A program made the translations under genes and the position numbers. From HXMU1420-2 sp040830545 (GTDB taxonomy: Bacteria; Pseudomonadota; Alphaproteobacteria; Rhodobacterales; Rhodobacteraceae), in the NCBI GenBank assembly GCA_040830545.1, contig JBFOMB010000134.1, forward strand, positions 1-24,396: a stretch of DNA of 24,396 nucleotides, written 5' to 3'. The notes under the pieces are model-generated. The model was given only the letters and a program-made list of their open reading frames with translations. It was not told where the DNA came from and ran no database searches. Positions within the stretch are counted from its first letter, which is position 1. Every line of letters begins with the position of its first letter. Of the stretch, positions 7,415 to 15,174 are shown one piece after another.

Positions 7415-8359
7415 ATGTGTGGAATCGCCGGACGTATATTAAATGCCCCTGGCAATGTAGGCCGCGATTTGGTCGACCTGATGGACGCGCAAGAGCATCG
7501 CGGTGCGGACAGCACCGGCTTTGCCGTGTACGGCGCGCCGCGGGATACGGGCTATGTCCTGCGCGGCATGGGGTTTGACAAACGTCAGATGGATGCGGAT
7601 GTGGCCGATCTGGTCAACGTGATCCGGGATCATGGCGCGGACCTGATGGGCGACCCGCAACTGCTGACCGACAGTGCGGCGCATTTCTGTTTCCGGATGG
7701 AAATCAGCGACCCCCGCGATCTGGCGGCCTGGGTGGCGGATGCCGACACGCTGACCGACCGGATTGAAATTCAGTCCTGCGGACGGTCATTGGAAATCAT
7801 CAAGGATATTGGCGGGGCCGAGGCCGTTGCAGAGAAGCACGGCGTGCGCGACATGGTGGGCACGCACGGGCTGGGTCACGCGCGTCTGGCCACGGAATCG
7901 AGCGTGCTGCCCAATGCCTCCCACCCGTTCTGGGCGCGTCCATTCAGCGATGTAGCCATCGTGCATAACGGGCAGATCACCGACTATTTCACCTGGCGGG
8001 ACAAGCTGGAGCGGCAGGGCTATCGCTTCCTCACCGGGAACGACAGCGAACTGATCGCGGTCTGGGTGTCGGATCAGATGAAACAGGGTTTGACCATGGA
8101 ACAGGCTTTGAAGAAATCGATCACCTCCATCGACGGCGTCTTCACCTTCATGATCGCCAATCGCGACGGTATCGGCTTTGCCAAGGACCGGTTCGCGATG
8201 AAGCCGTTGGTGGTGATCGACCATGCCGGTGATCTGGCCATGGCGACCGAAGAACAGGCGGTGCGCCGCGTGTTTGCCGAGGAAAGCGATGTGATCAACT
8301 ATGACGGACCCAGCCTGACGGGGCTGTGGGGCGTCGGGAACAGGGCGATGGCGGCATGA
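7415..8359 (+). CDS. glxB: Class II glutamine amidotransferase, GlxB/MgsA-like
   Basis: This 314-residue protein starts M-C-G-I-A-G-R, placing the N-terminal nucleophile Cys2 exactly as in class II (Ntn) amidotransferases. Other family features are E-H-R-G-A-D-S-T-G, H-A-R-L-A-T, V-H-N-G-Q-I-T-D and G-N-D-S-E. In the Glx/Mgs type this stand-alone glutaminase-like subunit pairs with GXGXG and FMN subunits, which are encoded immediately downstream (the next gene overlaps by 4 bp, ATGA). In methylotrophs the homologous MgsABC makes N-methylglutamate from glutamate and methylamine; in rhizobia the set is called glxBCD. Start choice rests on Cys2 and GGGAGG at 7403-7408. The exact amine or amide substrate is unknown. 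The palindrome just upstream links it to the BMC operon. Confidence 0.9.
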   Translation: MCGIAGRILNAPGNVGRDLVDLMDAQEHRGADSTGFAVYGAPRDTGYVLRGMGFDKRQMDADVADLVNVIRDHGADLMGDPQLLTDSAAHFCFRMEISDPRDLAAWVADADTLTDRIEIQSCGRSLEIIKDIGGAEAVAEKHGVRDMVGTHGLGHARLATESSVLPNASHPFWARPFSDVAIVHNGQITDYFTWRDKLERQGYRFLTGNDSELIAVWVSDQMKQGLTMEQALKKSITSIDGVFTFMIANRDGIGFAKDRFAMKPLVVIDHAGDLAMATEEQAVRRVFAEESDVINYDGPSLTGLWGVGNRAMAA

Positions 8360-9048
8360 GTGAGTATATCGTTGATGTCGGCCAGCGGCATATCCGCGAG
8401 GTCAACGAAGAAATTCAAGAGGCCTGCGCGCGAGGCGACAAGATCCGAGTGGTCAACACGTTGTCGCGGCACAATCTGGGTGTCGGGCTGCCGGACGGGG
8501 CAGAGCTCTATTTTGAAGGCTCGGTTGGTTACTACTGTGGTGGGCTGAACGTCGGCGCGCGGGTCGAGGTTGAACGCAACGCAGGCTGGGCCGTGGGCGA
8601 GGGCATGTCCAAGGGGCATATCACCGTCGGCGGGTACGCGGGCATGTCCTGCGGGGCGGCCATGATCGACGGCACCATCCACGTGAAGGGCGATGCCGGC
8701 CCCCGCTGCGGTGTCGCGATGAAGGGCGGCAATATCGTGGTCGAGGGCAAGATCGGCTACCAGTCGGGCTTCATGGCGCATCAGGGCAAAATTATTGCGC
8801 TGGGCGGGGCCGGGGAAAGCTGCGCGGATGCGTTGTGGTCGGCTGAGGTCTGGGTTGCGGGTGATGTGGACAGCTACGGCGTGGACGTGGTGGTGAAGGA
8901 ACCCACCGCCGAAGAGGTGGCCGAGGTGGACGCGATCCTGGACCCGCTTGGGCTGGTCGACAGTTCACGCAACTGGCGCAAGATGGTGGCGGGCGAACGG
9001 CTTTGGTATTTCGAAAGCCGCGATGCCAGCGCCTGGCTGATGATCTGA
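8356..9048 (+). CDS. glxC: Glutamate synthase GXGXG-domain subunit, GlxC/MgsB-like
   Basis: This 230-residue protein is made of the right-handed beta-helix repeat of the glutamate synthase C-terminal (GXGXG) domain. Repeating glycine motifs run from G-S-V-G-Y-Y-C-G-G through G-G-Y-A-G-M-S-C-G, G-D-A-G-P-R-C-G and G-K-I-G-Y-Q-S-G-F-M. It begins inside the stop of glxB (ATGA overlap at 8356-8359), indicating translational coupling. It is expected to form a structural bridge between the amidotransferase and the FMN subunit in a cytoplasmic complex. A longer in-frame start upstream would only extend into glxB. Confidence 0.9.
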   Translation: MSEYIVDVGQRHIREVNEEIQEACARGDKIRVVNTLSRHNLGVGLPDGAELYFEGSVGYYCGGLNVGARVEVERNAGWAVGEGMSKGHITVGGYAGMSCGAAMIDGTIHVKGDAGPRCGVAMKGGNIVVEGKIGYQSGFMAHQGKIIALGGAGESCADALWSAEVWVAGDVDSYGVDVVVKEPTAEEVAEVDAILDPLGLVDSSRNWRKMVAGERLWYFESRDASAWLMI

Positions 9049-9055
9049 CAATACC

Positions 9056-9100
9056 GGTGGGTTGCACCCACCCTACGCCTGCTTTCGGGTCTGCGTAGGG
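9056..9100. repeat. Two abutting hairpins between glxC and glxD
   Basis: GGTGGGT-TGC-ACCCACC (9056-9072) is a perfect 7-bp stem with a 3-nt loop. It shares two bases with a second element, CCCTACGC (9071-9078) and GCGTAGGG (9093-9100), a perfect 8-bp stem with a 14-nt loop. The 88-bp gap between two genes of one operon is otherwise unexplained. A GGTGGGTTGCACCCACC core looks like short dispersed intergenic palindromes seen in Rhodobacterales genomes (from memory, not checked). It could tune the ratio of GlxC to GlxD by mRNA processing. Confidence 0.55.
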
Positions 9101-9136
9101 GGACGCCCGCCGCATCACACATATCGGGAGAGTGAC

Positions 9137-10567
9137 ATGGCAGACGAAACCCAAAAGGGCTACGAATACCCGTTCGACCTGCCGTCGGAAGAAGAAATCC
9201 GTTTCCATGATGCGGGCGCGGTCGAAGGTCGCCCTGCGGGCGTGCCGTCGTCTTATGACGAGGGTGGTTCAACACGCTGGACGCCCGAGGCGATTTCAGA
9301 GGTGCACGCGCTGGCGCAATTGGGCCGCTATCAGGTGCGGGGCTACAACACCTTCAACAAGCAGATGCCGACCTTTGACGATCTGACCTTCGTCCCGGCG
9401 ACGATGACCCGTCTGCCGCTGGAAGGTTATCGCGAAAGCTGTGACACGACCACCGTACTGGGTGGCGGACGCGGGCCGGACGTGGTGGCCAAACCGCTGA
9501 AACTGAAAATCCCGATCTACATCGCCTCGATGTCCTTTGGCGCGCTCAGCGCCAATGCCAAGGCGTCGCTGGGCTATGGCGCGTCCAGGGTTGGCACGCT
9601 GACCTGCACCGGCGAAGGCGGCATGCTGGAAGAAGAACGCGAAGCGTCCGATCTGCTGATTTACCAGATGTCGCCTGCGCGATACCGGATCGACCTGGAC
9701 CATTTGCGCCGCGCGGATGGGCTGGAGATCGTTGTCGGGCAGGGGGCAAAGCCCGGCACCGGCGGGCTGCTGCTGGGTATGAAGGTCAGCCCGCGCGTGT
9801 CGAAAATGCGCACGCTGCCCGAGGGCGTCGACCAACGCTCGACCATCCGACACCCGGATTTCCTGGGCGCGGACGATCTGGCCGTGAAGATCGAGGAGTT
9901 GCGGATTGCAACAAATTACCAGGTGCCGATTTCGATCAAGATGGGTGCAACCCGGCCCCGCTATGATGTGGCTGTGGCTGCAAAGGCAGGGGCGGACATC
10001 ATTGTGGTGGACGGGGCCGAAGGTGGGACCGGGGCGTCGCCCGAACTGCTGCTGAACCACACCGGCATTCCGACGATGAGCGCCATCCGCGCAGCACGTG
10101 AGTCGCTGGATGATTGTGGGATGAGCGACAAGGTTTCGCTGGTCGCTGCAGGCGGTATCCGGTCCGGCGTGGACGCGGCGAAATGTCTGGCGCTGGGCGC
10201 GGATGCAGTGATGATCGGCAATTCCGCGATGATCGCGATGGGTTGTAACTCGCCCCGCTATCTGGAGGATTACGCAAAGCTCGGCACCTCGCCTGGGGCC
10301 TGTCACCATTGCCATACGGGGCTGTGTCCGGTGGGGATTGCCACGCAGGATGAAGAGTTGATCCAGCGCATGGACCCCCACGCGGGGGCGGAACGCGTGG
10401 CGAGGTTCCTTACGGCGATGACGATGGAAATCACGGCTTTGGCAAAGGCGTGCGGCAAGTCTTCGGTTCACAATCTGGAGGTCGAAGACCTGCGCGCGAT
10501 GAGCTTTGAGGCCTCGGCCTATACCGGCGTGAAAATGGCGGGGATCGACCGGGCTTATGACTGGTGA
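9137..10567 (+). CDS. glxD: FMN-dependent glutamate synthase-like subunit, GlxD/MgsC-like
   Basis: This 476-residue protein matches the central FMN-binding barrel of glutamate synthase. Visible motifs are M-S-F-G-A-L-S-A-N-A-K, G-T-L-T-C-T-G-E-G-G, the flavin/substrate site G-A-E-G-G-T-G-A-S-P, A-A-G-G-I-R-S-G-x-D and the iron-sulfur site C-H-H-C-H-T-G-L-C-P (Cys-x2-Cys-x4-Cys). ATG 9137 follows GGGAGAG at a good distance. The protein is longer at the N-terminus than typical MgsC proteins. With GlxB and GlxC it would form a glutamate-modifying complex that transfers an amine or ammonia group onto glutamate. No N-methylglutamate dehydrogenase (MgdABCD) genes are present nearby, so a classical complete methylamine pathway is not shown here. 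Confidence 0.92.
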   Translation: MADETQKGYEYPFDLPSEEEIRFHDAGAVEGRPAGVPSSYDEGGSTRWTPEAISEVHALAQLGRYQVRGYNTFNKQMPTFDDLTFVPATMTRLPLEGYRESCDTTTVLGGGRGPDVVAKPLKLKIPIYIASMSFGALSANAKASLGYGASRVGTLTCTGEGGMLEEEREASDLLIYQMSPARYRIDLDHLRRADGLEIVVGQGAKPGTGGLLLGMKVSPRVSKMRTLPEGVDQRSTIRHPDFLGADDLAVKIEELRIATNYQVPISIKMGATRPRYDVAVAAKAGADIIVVDGAEGGTGASPELLLNHTGIPTMSAIRAARESLDDCGMSDKVSLVAAGGIRSGVDAAKCLALGADAVMIGNSAMIAMGCNSPRYLEDYAKLGTSPGACHHCHTGLCPVGIATQDEELIQRMDPHAGAERVARFLTAMTMEITALAKACGKSSVHNLEVEDLRAMSFEASAYTGVKMAGIDRAYDW

Positions 10568-10653
10568 TCCTGCCGCGTGAGGCGGCGTTGGGAATTTGAG
10601 TAATTGAAGAACAATGAAGGGGTAGGACGCCGGGCTGAGGCGACTTAGGTGGG

Positions 10654-11520
10654 ATGGACGTTTCTGCGGTAACCTTTTCTCGGACTTCGAACGGTGAGAT
10701 CCTGCGCGAGGCCGCGCAACACAGGCGTATGGTGTTTTTGACCGGACTGCCGGCCTCGGGGAAATCGCTAATGCTTAGAGAGCTGGTGTCCATGGCCGTA
10801 GCGGCCGGTCGCCATGTGCAGATCATGCGTTGGGACAATGGGTTGGCCGCGTTTTCGACCGAGGATCTGTTGTCACGTTTTCCGGACATTGCCGACGGGT
10901 GGCATCCGATCTTGCGCTTGGCAGCAGGCCACTGGGGCCGGGAACGGCTGGTTCGCTGGATGGCGGAGAATCGTGATCCGGCGCACATGCTGATTGGCGA
11001 AGTGCCTATCATTGGCAACCGCTATTCGGAGTTTGTCGCCAAACGCGACGATGACGTAGAAGCGGCGCTGCGATCTGAGGCGACCGAGTTTTTCTATGCT
11101 GTGCCAACGGCAGAGCTGCGTGCAGAACAGGAAGCCATGCGGCGCGCGACGTTCGAAAGCCCGCGTCACCCGGATGAAGCCAAGGACGCGCCGCCATCGA
11201 CCATGGAATTGGCCTGGCAATGGACATACGAGAAGGCTGTTGAGTTGGATTTGGTGTCAGGGACGCAGCACACGGGCGTCGTGCCTTACGATGAAAAAGC
11301 GTATCGCCTTTTCTTCGATCATTTGCTGCGCCACAGAAACGCGCGCGCGCTGCGGTTCGATCAGGTGTACGATTTCGCAGGGTCGGCGCATGAATTGGGC
11401 GCTGGCATATCGGAAATCATGGCGCTTCCGGATGAAGTGGAACGGGCGATCGAGCATGTTCAGAGCGTATTCACCCCCGAACAGGCCGCGCAAAAGGTGC
11501 GAGAATGGTATCGGGTCTGA
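10654..11520 (+). CDS. P-loop NTPase of unknown function
   Basis: This 288-residue protein carries a perfect Walker A motif G-L-P-A-S-G-K-S at residues 31-38 and a hydrophobic strand ending L-I-G-E that may be Walker B. The middle and C-terminal parts do not match any kinase I recognise; they are rich in charged helices. The Walker A lies right after a short N-terminal segment, as in small-molecule kinases and zeta-toxin-like phosphotransferases. It follows glxD by 86 bp and precedes the NTF2-like gene on the same strand, so it is probably part of the same transcript. The ATG at 10654 has a GGTGGG unusually close to it; ATG 10729, just before the P-loop, is a less likely alternative. Confidence 0.7.
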   Translation: MDVSAVTFSRTSNGEILREAAQHRRMVFLTGLPASGKSLMLRELVSMAVAAGRHVQIMRWDNGLAAFSTEDLLSRFPDIADGWHPILRLAAGHWGRERLVRWMAENRDPAHMLIGEVPIIGNRYSEFVAKRDDDVEAALRSEATEFFYAVPTAELRAEQEAMRRATFESPRHPDEAKDAPPSTMELAWQWTYEKAVELDLVSGTQHTGVVPYDEKAYRLFFDHLLRHRNARALRFDQVYDFAGSAHELGAGISEIMALPDEVERAIEHVQSVFTPEQAAQKVREWYRV

Positions 11521-11559
11521 TGATGGCATCGCAGGTCAGATTTGTGTGGGCAGGGTAAC

Positions 11560-11907
11560 GTGGACTGGACGGCATTCGCGGCAGAGTGGGAAGCGGGGTG
11601 GAACAGCCATGACCTGGACCGCATTCTGTCGCACTACGGCGAGGGGATCGTGTTTCGCTCGTTGAAGGCCGAGGCGCTGGTCGGGCAGGGCGAGTTGCAG
11701 GGCAAGGCGGCGCTCCGGGCCTATTGGGCCCAGGCATTGGCGCGGCAGCCGGAATTGCGGTTTGCGGTGGAACAGGTTTTCGGCGGGCACGAGATGTGCG
11801 TGATTGTTTATCGCAATCACCGCGATGTCATGGCGGCGGAAACCCTGTGGTTCGGCGCAGATGGGCTTGTCGAACGGGCGGCGGCCTGCCATATGCCAGC
11901 CGCTTGA
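11560..11907 (+). CDS. NTF2-like/SnoaL-type small protein
   Basis: This 115-residue protein has the usual length and pattern of the NTF2-like cone fold: F-x-x-x-W-E-A-G-W-N-S-H-D-L-D-R-I-L near the start, Y-G-E-G-I-V-F, G-K-A-A-L-R-A-Y-W in the middle, and strands ending in V-I-V-Y-R-N-H. I chose GTG 11560 (reading M-D-W-T-A-F) because CAGGG precedes it; a TTG at 11542 is also in frame. It lies between the P-loop gene and a class I amidotransferase, with 15 bp to the next start. Such proteins can be small enzymes or binding partners; nothing in the sequence fixes which. Confidence 0.75.
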   Translation: MDWTAFAAEWEAGWNSHDLDRILSHYGEGIVFRSLKAEALVGQGELQGKAALRAYWAQALARQPELRFAVEQVFGGHEMCVIVYRNHRDVMAAETLWFGADGLVERAAACHMPAA

Positions 11908-11922
11908 AGGAGGTCGGGTGAC

Positions 11923-12603
11923 ATGAAGATTGCGGTTTATGATTGTGTTGCAGGTGACGCGCTGACCGAGAAATACGGGCCAGTGGGTCAGCATGTAATC
12001 GGCTGGATTGCACCTCACCTGCCGGAGGCGGAGTTTGTGCCGGTGCACGTGGCACTGACCGACGAACCCTCGGTCCCCGGTGAGGTGGATGGAATCATCA
12101 TTTCCGGGTCGGAAAAGGGGGTCTATGATGACACACCCTGGATGCAGGCGCTGCGCGACAACCTGTCGGCGCATCGCGACCACGGAACGCCGATGTTCGG
12201 CATCTGCTTTGGGCATCAGTTGATGGCGGATGTGTTTGGTGGCAAGGCCGAGAAGGCGGATCATACGTTTGCCGCGGGCGCGCGCAGTTTCGAGATGGAC
12301 GGCGCGCAGGTGCCTGCCTATGTGGCGCATCAGGATCAGGTGACGGCAGTGCCGCCGGGCGCGCGTGTGACGGCATCAGCGCCCTATTGTCCGGCGGCGG
12401 CTTTGGCCTATGACTTCCCGGCGTTGTCGGTGCAGTTTCACCCGGAATACAATGCCGGGTTTGCCGAGGATCTGCTGGACATGTTCGGTGAACAGCTGAT
12501 GGAGCGTGAGGATATGGAAGCCGCCCGCGCAACCATCACCGGGGATGTGGCGCAGGACCTTTATGCCGAGGAAGCGGCGGCATTTTTCCGGGCGCATTGT
12601 TGA
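11923..12603 (+). CDS. Class I glutamine amidotransferase-like protein
   Basis: This 226-residue protein has a complete class I (triad) active site. The nucleophile elbow is G-I-C-F-G-H-Q-L with Cys95, and the His-Glu pair lies in V-Q-F-H-P-E-Y (His173, Glu175). There is no fused synthetase domain, so it resembles stand-alone GuaA-like amidotransferases, some of which hydrolyse gamma-glutamyl compounds. In the context of a gamma-glutamyl-amine ligase, removal of a gamma-glutamyl group is an attractive role (PuuD does this in the putrescine pathway, although PuuD belongs to a different branch). That is inference. An AAGGAGG site 8 nt upstream supports the start. Confidence 0.88.
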   Translation: MKIAVYDCVAGDALTEKYGPVGQHVIGWIAPHLPEAEFVPVHVALTDEPSVPGEVDGIIISGSEKGVYDDTPWMQALRDNLSAHRDHGTPMFGICFGHQLMADVFGGKAEKADHTFAAGARSFEMDGAQVPAYVAHQDQVTAVPPGARVTASAPYCPAAALAYDFPALSVQFHPEYNAGFAEDLLDMFGEQLMEREDMEAARATITGDVAQDLYAEEAAAFFRAHC

Positions 12604-12652
12604 GGGTCCATGCCTCGGTTGATAGACCCGGACGTGACAGACGGAGGGTGCC

Positions 12653-13909
12653 GTGGAACGATCCGGATTCCTGAGTGACATACTGAGCCGCGTGGCCGTG
12701 CGCCCGGTGCAGGCGCTGCGGGGCAGTCCGACGCCTTTGCCCGATCTGTGCGCGAATCTGGTCGGGGAGTTGGGCGAGGCCGCGGCGCTGTCGACCGCCC
12801 TGGAAATCCTCGACCGCTACGACGTGTTGGATGGCGACGGGCGCATGGCATTCTTCCAGTCGCTTGCGCAGGATTTGGGCCATGACGATGCAGTTCTTCA
12901 GGCCGCGATTGCTGACTGGACGCCAGGCGATGAAGAGGCCGCGCGGCGTTTGCACTTTGCAGCCGAGCCGCGCAGTCAGGAACTGATCCGCCGTCTGAAC
13001 CAGGTGCCCGGCGCGACGGCGCGGCTGGTTGGAATGCGCGCGGACCTGTTGCGTTGCATGCGGGATGCGACCGCGCTTGCGCCGCTGGACATGGATTTCC
13101 GGCATCTGTTTTCATCCTGGTTCAATCGCGGCTTTCTGGAAATTCGCCACATCGACTGGTCCACGCCTGCCGAAGTGTTGGAGAAGATCATTGCGTACGA
13201 GGCCGTGCACGAGATTTCGGGCTGGGATGACCTGCGTCGACGCGTGGCGGAACCTGACCGGCGGCTGTTCGGGTTCTTCCACCCGGCGATGCCGTCTGAA
13301 CCGCTGATCTTTGTCGAAGTTGCGTTGACCCGGGACATTCCCGGCGCGATCACCGACATTCTGAGCGCGGATCGGGAAGCCATGGATCCGGGGCAGGCGA
13401 AGACGGCGGTGTTTTATTCGATTTCCAATTGTCAGAAGGGTCTGCGCGGGATTTCCTTTGGCAGTTTCCTGATCAAGCAGGTGGTGAGCGAGTTGCAGTT
13501 GGAATTGCCCAACTTGCGGACCTTTGTGACGCTTTCGCCCATTCCGGGCTTGCGTCGGTGGGCGGAAGGTGAGGACAGCGGGTTGGACGCAGCGGAGCGT
13601 GAGGCGCTGACTTCATCAGAAGGGCCGTGGGGAGAGCAGGCCCGGAAATTGGCGGCGCGATTCCTGACAACGGCACGCCGGGCCGGAGGAACGGTGGCTG
13701 ATCCGGTGGCACATTTTCACCTGGGCAATGGCGCGCAGTTATATGGTCTGCACGCGGGTGCGGACCCCAGCGAACGGGGCATGGCAAATTCCTGGGGGGT
13801 CATGGCCAATTACCTTTACGACGAAGCGCGGATAGAGGCGCGGCATCAGGCCTACGCGGCGGGAGGGACCATCGACGTGTCCTCGACCGTGCGCGGGTTG
13901 GCGCGGTAG
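12653..13909 (+). CDS. Malonyl-CoA decarboxylase
   Basis: This 418-residue protein has the conserved signatures of malonyl-CoA decarboxylase, which converts malonyl-CoA to acetyl-CoA and CO2. These are F-F-H-P-x-M-P-x-E-P-L-I-F-V-E-V-A-L, V-F-Y-S-I-S-N-C-Q-K-G-L-R-G-I-S-F-G, L-S-P-I-P-G (with the reported catalytic Ser), and F-H-L-G-N-G-A-Q-L (with the catalytic His) leading to M-A-N-Y-L-Y. The N-terminal helical domain is present. It starts with GTG at 12653 behind GGAGGG. It follows the amidotransferase by 49 bp. In rhizobia and roseobacters this gene (matA/mcd) is often tied to malonate use, but no malonyl-CoA synthetase or malonate transporter is seen here. Confidence 0.92.
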   Translation: MERSGFLSDILSRVAVRPVQALRGSPTPLPDLCANLVGELGEAAALSTALEILDRYDVLDGDGRMAFFQSLAQDLGHDDAVLQAAIADWTPGDEEAARRLHFAAEPRSQELIRRLNQVPGATARLVGMRADLLRCMRDATALAPLDMDFRHLFSSWFNRGFLEIRHIDWSTPAEVLEKIIAYEAVHEISGWDDLRRRVAEPDRRLFGFFHPAMPSEPLIFVEVALTRDIPGAITDILSADREAMDPGQAKTAVFYSISNCQKGLRGISFGSFLIKQVVSELQLELPNLRTFVTLSPIPGLRRWAEGEDSGLDAAEREALTSSEGPWGEQARKLAARFLTTARRAGGTVADPVAHFHLGNGAQLYGLHAGADPSERGMANSWGVMANYLYDEARIEARHQAYAAGGTIDVSSTVRGLAR

Positions 13910-13913
13910 GCGT

Positions 13914-13927
13914 TTGATTCAGGTCAA
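13914..13927 (+). promoter_or_regulatory. FNR/FnrL-type binding site
   Basis: TTGATTCAGGTCAA matches the FNR-family consensus TTGAT-N4-ATCAA at all but one base (G for A at the first base of the right half). It lies 5 bp after the malonyl-CoA decarboxylase stop and 51 bp upstream of the DUF6455 start, a spacing that suits an activator site near -40. This suggests low-oxygen induction of the following two genes by an FnrL/Dnr-like protein. Confidence 0.65.
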
Positions 13928-13978
13928 AGCCCGCGGGCGTTGTCGCACGTAAAATCCTTGCCAACGCAGGAGGGTGTG

Positions 13979-14344
13979 ATGAGCGGATTTAGCCGGAAAC
14001 TGATGGAGTTCTTGTCAACCGAACGGACCGGGGCCGAGATCAACGCGATGTCGGATCGTGAGATTGCCGAGATTGGGCTGGATCGCGTGGAACTGCGCGG
14101 GATTGCAGCGATGCGGCCGCAGATGCGCACCCAGATGTTGCGGATGGCCGAACGTTTCGGACTGGACGAGGGCGACATTACCCGGCCCCGCTGGCGGGCG
14201 CTGGAATGTGTGCATGCCTGCCGGACATGCTCGCAATCCGAGGCATGTCACCGCTTCCTGACCGGGTTGGAGGATGGGGCGTTTGGGTATGACGATTGCC
14301 CAAATGCCCCCCGGTATTCGGAGATTGCCGCCGAACGCGCATGA
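13979..14344 (+). CDS. DUF6455-type cysteine-containing small protein
   Basis: This 121-residue protein has an N-terminal M-S-D-R-E-I-A-E-I-G-L stretch reminiscent of DUF1127-type proteins. A C-terminal cysteine pattern follows, C-V-H-A-C-R-T-C-x5-C, with a further D-D-C-P-N-A-P. This arrangement is typical of DUF6455 proteins, which in Rhodobacterales are often found next to FNR-controlled genes. The cysteines could bind a metal or a cluster; no activity is known. I chose ATG 13979 behind GGAGG, not the in-frame ATG at 13940 that would lie close to the FNR box. Its stop overlaps the start of the next gene (ATGA). Confidence 0.78.
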   Translation: MSGFSRKLMEFLSTERTGAEINAMSDREIAEIGLDRVELRGIAAMRPQMRTQMLRMAERFGLDEGDITRPRWRALECVHACRTCSQSEACHRFLTGLEDGAFGYDDCPNAPRYSEIAAERA

Positions 14345-15168
14345 GGCGCGAACCTTGTTTCACATACCGGTGCGGGCTAACCTGCCACATGCTTTGGCGG
14401 TTCCTTGTATTCGCTTTGCTGGTATGGCCCGCGATGTCATGGGCCCAGACGCGTGATCCGGACGTGGAACTGGAACTGGTGCTGCTTGCGGACACGTCCG
14501 GTTCCATCGACAGGCACGAGGTTGAGTTTCAGCGCAAGGGATACGCGGCAGCGATCAGTGATCCCCGTGTTGTGGCCGTGATCCGCAACAGCGCTTATGG
14601 TGCGATTGCGGTCACTTATGTGGAATGGGGCGAAACGCAGAAGGTCATCGTGCCCTGGATGCGGATCGAAACGCAGTCGGATGCCGACACCTTTGCCAAA
14701 CGGATCGTGAAACCACCCCGCGCGGTTGGTGGGAAGAATGCCATCGGGGCGGCGTTGCTGTTGGGCAAAACGCTGATCGAGGAAAACGAGTTCAATGGCT
14801 GGCGGCGGGTTGTCGACATCTCGTCCGACGACGCGCGCAGCAGTGGGGATCTCTCGACCGAAGAGGCGCGCGATCAACTGGTGGCTGCCGGGATCACGAT
14901 CAACGGGCTGCCGGTGCCGGTGCTGTGCCACTATTGTCTGGGCCGTGCCAGCGGGCGGGACAAGATGCTGGCCGCCTATCGCGAGAAGATCATTGGTGGT
15001 CCGGGCTCTTTCGTCCTGATGGTCGAGGAACGGTCGAAATTTGTCGATGCCCTACGCCAGAAGCTGATCCTGGAGATTGCCGGGCGCACGCCTGAGGATG
15101 GCGTGCAGAACGCGCCGCTGGTGTCGGGGCAGGTGAGGATCCCGGCAGACTCCAATCCGTTGAGGTAG
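14341..15168 (+). CDS. DUF1194 exported VWA-like protein
   Basis: This 275-residue protein contains L-L-A-D-T-S-G-S-I-D near the start, a metal-ion-dependent adhesion (MIDAS) motif D-x-S-G-S of von Willebrand A folds. It also has V-V-D-I-S-S-D-D and I-N-G-L-P-V, as in DUF1194 proteins. A signal peptide is visible (F-L-V-F-A-L-L-V-W-P-A-M-S-W-A, cleavage before Q-T). Two starts are possible: ATG 14341, which overlaps the upstream stop as ATGA, and ATG 14389, which gives a cleaner 259-residue precursor starting M-L-W-R-F. The product is probably periplasmic and its partner is unknown. It ends 6 bp before the stop of the convergent oxidase gene. Confidence 0.82.
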   Translation: MRREPCFTYRCGLTCHMLWRFLVFALLVWPAMSWAQTRDPDVELELVLLADTSGSIDRHEVEFQRKGYAAAISDPRVVAVIRNSAYGAIAVTYVEWGETQKVIVPWMRIETQSDADTFAKRIVKPPRAVGGKNAIGAALLLGKTLIEENEFNGWRRVVDISSDDARSSGDLSTEEARDQLVAAGITINGLPVPVLCHYCLGRASGRDKMLAAYREKIIGGPGSFVLMVEERSKFVDALRQKLILEIAGRTPEDGVQNAPLVSGQVRIPADSNPLR

Positions 15169-15174
15169 TGCCGT

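Noticed and set aside
9296..10471. 391-codon minus-strand frame opposite glxD
   Set aside because: It is a shadow of a strongly conserved FMN subunit, with no family motif of its own.
7415..10567. A complete methylamine (N-methylglutamate) pathway
   Set aside because: The three synthase-like subunits and a GmaS-like ligase are present, but no MgdABCD dehydrogenase genes are in the window, and the BMC context points to a longer-chain aldehyde than formaldehyde.
11923..12603. Calling the amidotransferase PuuD
   Set aside because: PuuD is a gamma-glutamyl-GABA hydrolase of another class I branch; the motifs here resemble GuaA-type stand-alone amidotransferases, so only the class is assigned.
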